Origin: Nitrospirota bacterium
Lineage (GTDB): Bacteria; Nitrospirota; Nitrospiria; Nitrospirales; Nitrospiraceae
Direction: 5' to 3'
Assembly: GCA_016222925.1 (NCBI GenBank)
Contig: JACRQB010000143.1
Location: 1-6,406 of the forward strand
DNA length: 6,406 nucleotides
Shown here: positions 5,788 to 6,406 of the stretch, in pieces
Layout: the number at the start of each line of letters is the position of its first letter
Numbering within the stretch: the stretch's first letter is position 1
Program-made: the position numbers and the translations under genes
The notes under the pieces: model-generated
What the model was told of the DNA's origin: nothing
The model's input: only the letters and a program-made list of their open reading frames with translations
Databases searched by the model: none

Positions 5788-6406
5788 ATGACAAACAGAA
5801 CGAATCCCATGCGGCGCCATAGTCGGTTTCCGGTCAGCTGGCCCGTAGTATACGGAAATGACGCGCTTCTCGCAGAAGGGACTGTTCTAGATCTAACCTC
5901 TCGAGGCTGGCGAGTGGTGGGATCGATATCGGTGATACCCGGTATGCAGTTGACCCTGCAGGTATCCGTCCCCGAACGATCCGCACCACTGTGTATCCAT
6001 CATGCGACCGTGCTGTGGGTAAAAGATCATGAGTTTGCGATTGAAGCCCAGGAGATGGCACCGATCGATCAAGCCTGGGTCACCGAATTTCTCCGGCACA
6101 AACTCGGGCTCATGTGGATGTCACGAACCGCCGATCATGAGACCTCGCTTCAAGCCAGAGACAAGACACCCGATGATGAGACCTCCCTATCACAACATTC
6201 CGTTCCCTCCATAGAGGACATCCTGCGTCGATTCCTTGCGATGGAAACCGGTTCTGCTGATATGCCTCCCGAACCGCGGTGGGACAGTGACTCGGAGTTT
6301 CAGGAGACCGAGACACATACCCTCTGCAACCACCAGCCCGAGAAGATCTTGCGCGAAGCACGCCGCATCCTTCGACGCATGGTTGCTCTTAAAGCTGATT
6401 GCATCC
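5788..6406 (+). CDS. PilZ-domain protein with a C-terminal extension, cut by the window edge
   Basis: The first 100 or so residues form a PilZ domain, the common receptor for cyclic di-GMP. The RxxxR motif is R9-R13 (within MRRHSRFP). The second motif, normally (D/N)xSxxG, reads DLTSRG at 35-40, with Thr in place of the Ser. The strands that follow (MQLTLQVSVP, ATVLWVKDHEFAIEA) fit the barrel. Both binding motifs are close to consensus, so ligand binding is plausible but inferred. Residues 110-206 extend beyond the domain: a polar linker with a 13-residue near-repeat (DHETSL at 116, DDETSL at 129), then a basic helix-like segment (EKILREARRILRRMVAL, 185-201). No stop is reached, so the protein is at least 206 residues. 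The ATG at 5788 is fixed by AAGGAG (5777-5782), five bases upstream. There is no signal peptide, so it is predicted cytoplasmic. Confidence 0.87.
   Translation, partial: MTNRTNPMRRHSRFPVSWPVVYGNDALLAEGTVLDLTSRGWRVVGSISVIPGMQLTLQVSVPERSAPLCIHHATVLWVKDHEFAIEAQEMAPIDQAWVTEFLRHKLGLMWMSRTADHETSLQARDKTPDDETSLSQHSVPSIEDILRRFLAMETGSADMPPEPRWDSDSEFQETETHTLCNHQPEKILREARRILRRMVALKADCI
6133..6210 (+). repeat. Two-copy 39-base near-repeat inside the PilZ gene
   Basis: GATcATGAGACCTCgCT at 6133 recurs as GATgATGAGACCTCcCT at 6172, identical at 15 of 17 bases and exactly 39 bases (13 codons) apart. The repeat keeps the reading frame and encodes D(H/D)ETSL twice. The rest of each 39-base unit has diverged. 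It lies in the linker after the PilZ domain, where length change would be tolerated. An old tandem duplication is the simplest reading. Confidence 0.45.

Noticed and set aside
5395..5810. Three overlapping open frames of 67-83 codons in the gene-poor stretch
   Set aside because: They overlap on both strands, lack ribosome-binding sites and show no motifs; none is better than its rivals.
1..6406. Mobile element, CRISPR array, tRNA or phage genes
   Set aside because: No transposase or integrase motif, no regularly spaced repeat array with unique spacers, no tRNA-like fold and no long terminal inverted repeats were seen on reading both strands.

Overview
The window reads like a stretch of ordinary bacterial chromosome. 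The best guess for the host is a Nitrospira-like bacterium (Nitrospirota). This rests on remembered resemblance only: a PilZ protein, a tiny CxxC/CxxCG protein and a short 'GDKV'-type domain all look like families common in that group. No 16S or other marker gene is present to test it.

Layout, left to right. Positions 1-321 hold no convincing gene, apart from a weak 37-codon reading frame on the minus strand and, at its right end, a promoter with an OxyR-like half-site. An oxyR gene (322-1245, +) follows, with both redox cysteines at the E. coli positions. After 84 bases comes an exonuclease III gene (1330-2038, +) whose 3' end is damaged: about 65 bases are missing, and the catalytic Ser-Asp-His motif now lies out of frame. 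A 51-residue zinc-ribbon protein (2115-2270, -) comes next. It is separated from a HI0933-family flavoprotein (2514-3815, +) by a spacer carrying three TTAA cores exactly 11 bases apart, a pattern like a Pho-type response-regulator box. Converging on the flavoprotein gene is an unknown membrane-anchored protein (3864-4688, -), and divergent from that is a 73-residue two-helix membrane protein (4828-5049, +). Positions 5050-5787 are gene-poor and contain the start-less remnant of a small protein (5106-5330, -). The window ends inside a PilZ-domain gene (5788 onward, +) that runs off the right edge.

How the genes fit together: oxyR and xth would be a sensible oxidative-stress pair (peroxide sensing plus base-excision repair), but the xth copy looks inactivated. 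The other genes are single transcription units with no obvious shared pathway. No mobile element, CRISPR array, tRNA or rRNA was seen. I did not find a clear new multi-gene system. The most informative signals are the broken xth, the phased TTAA repeats, and the decayed gene fragments between intact genes.
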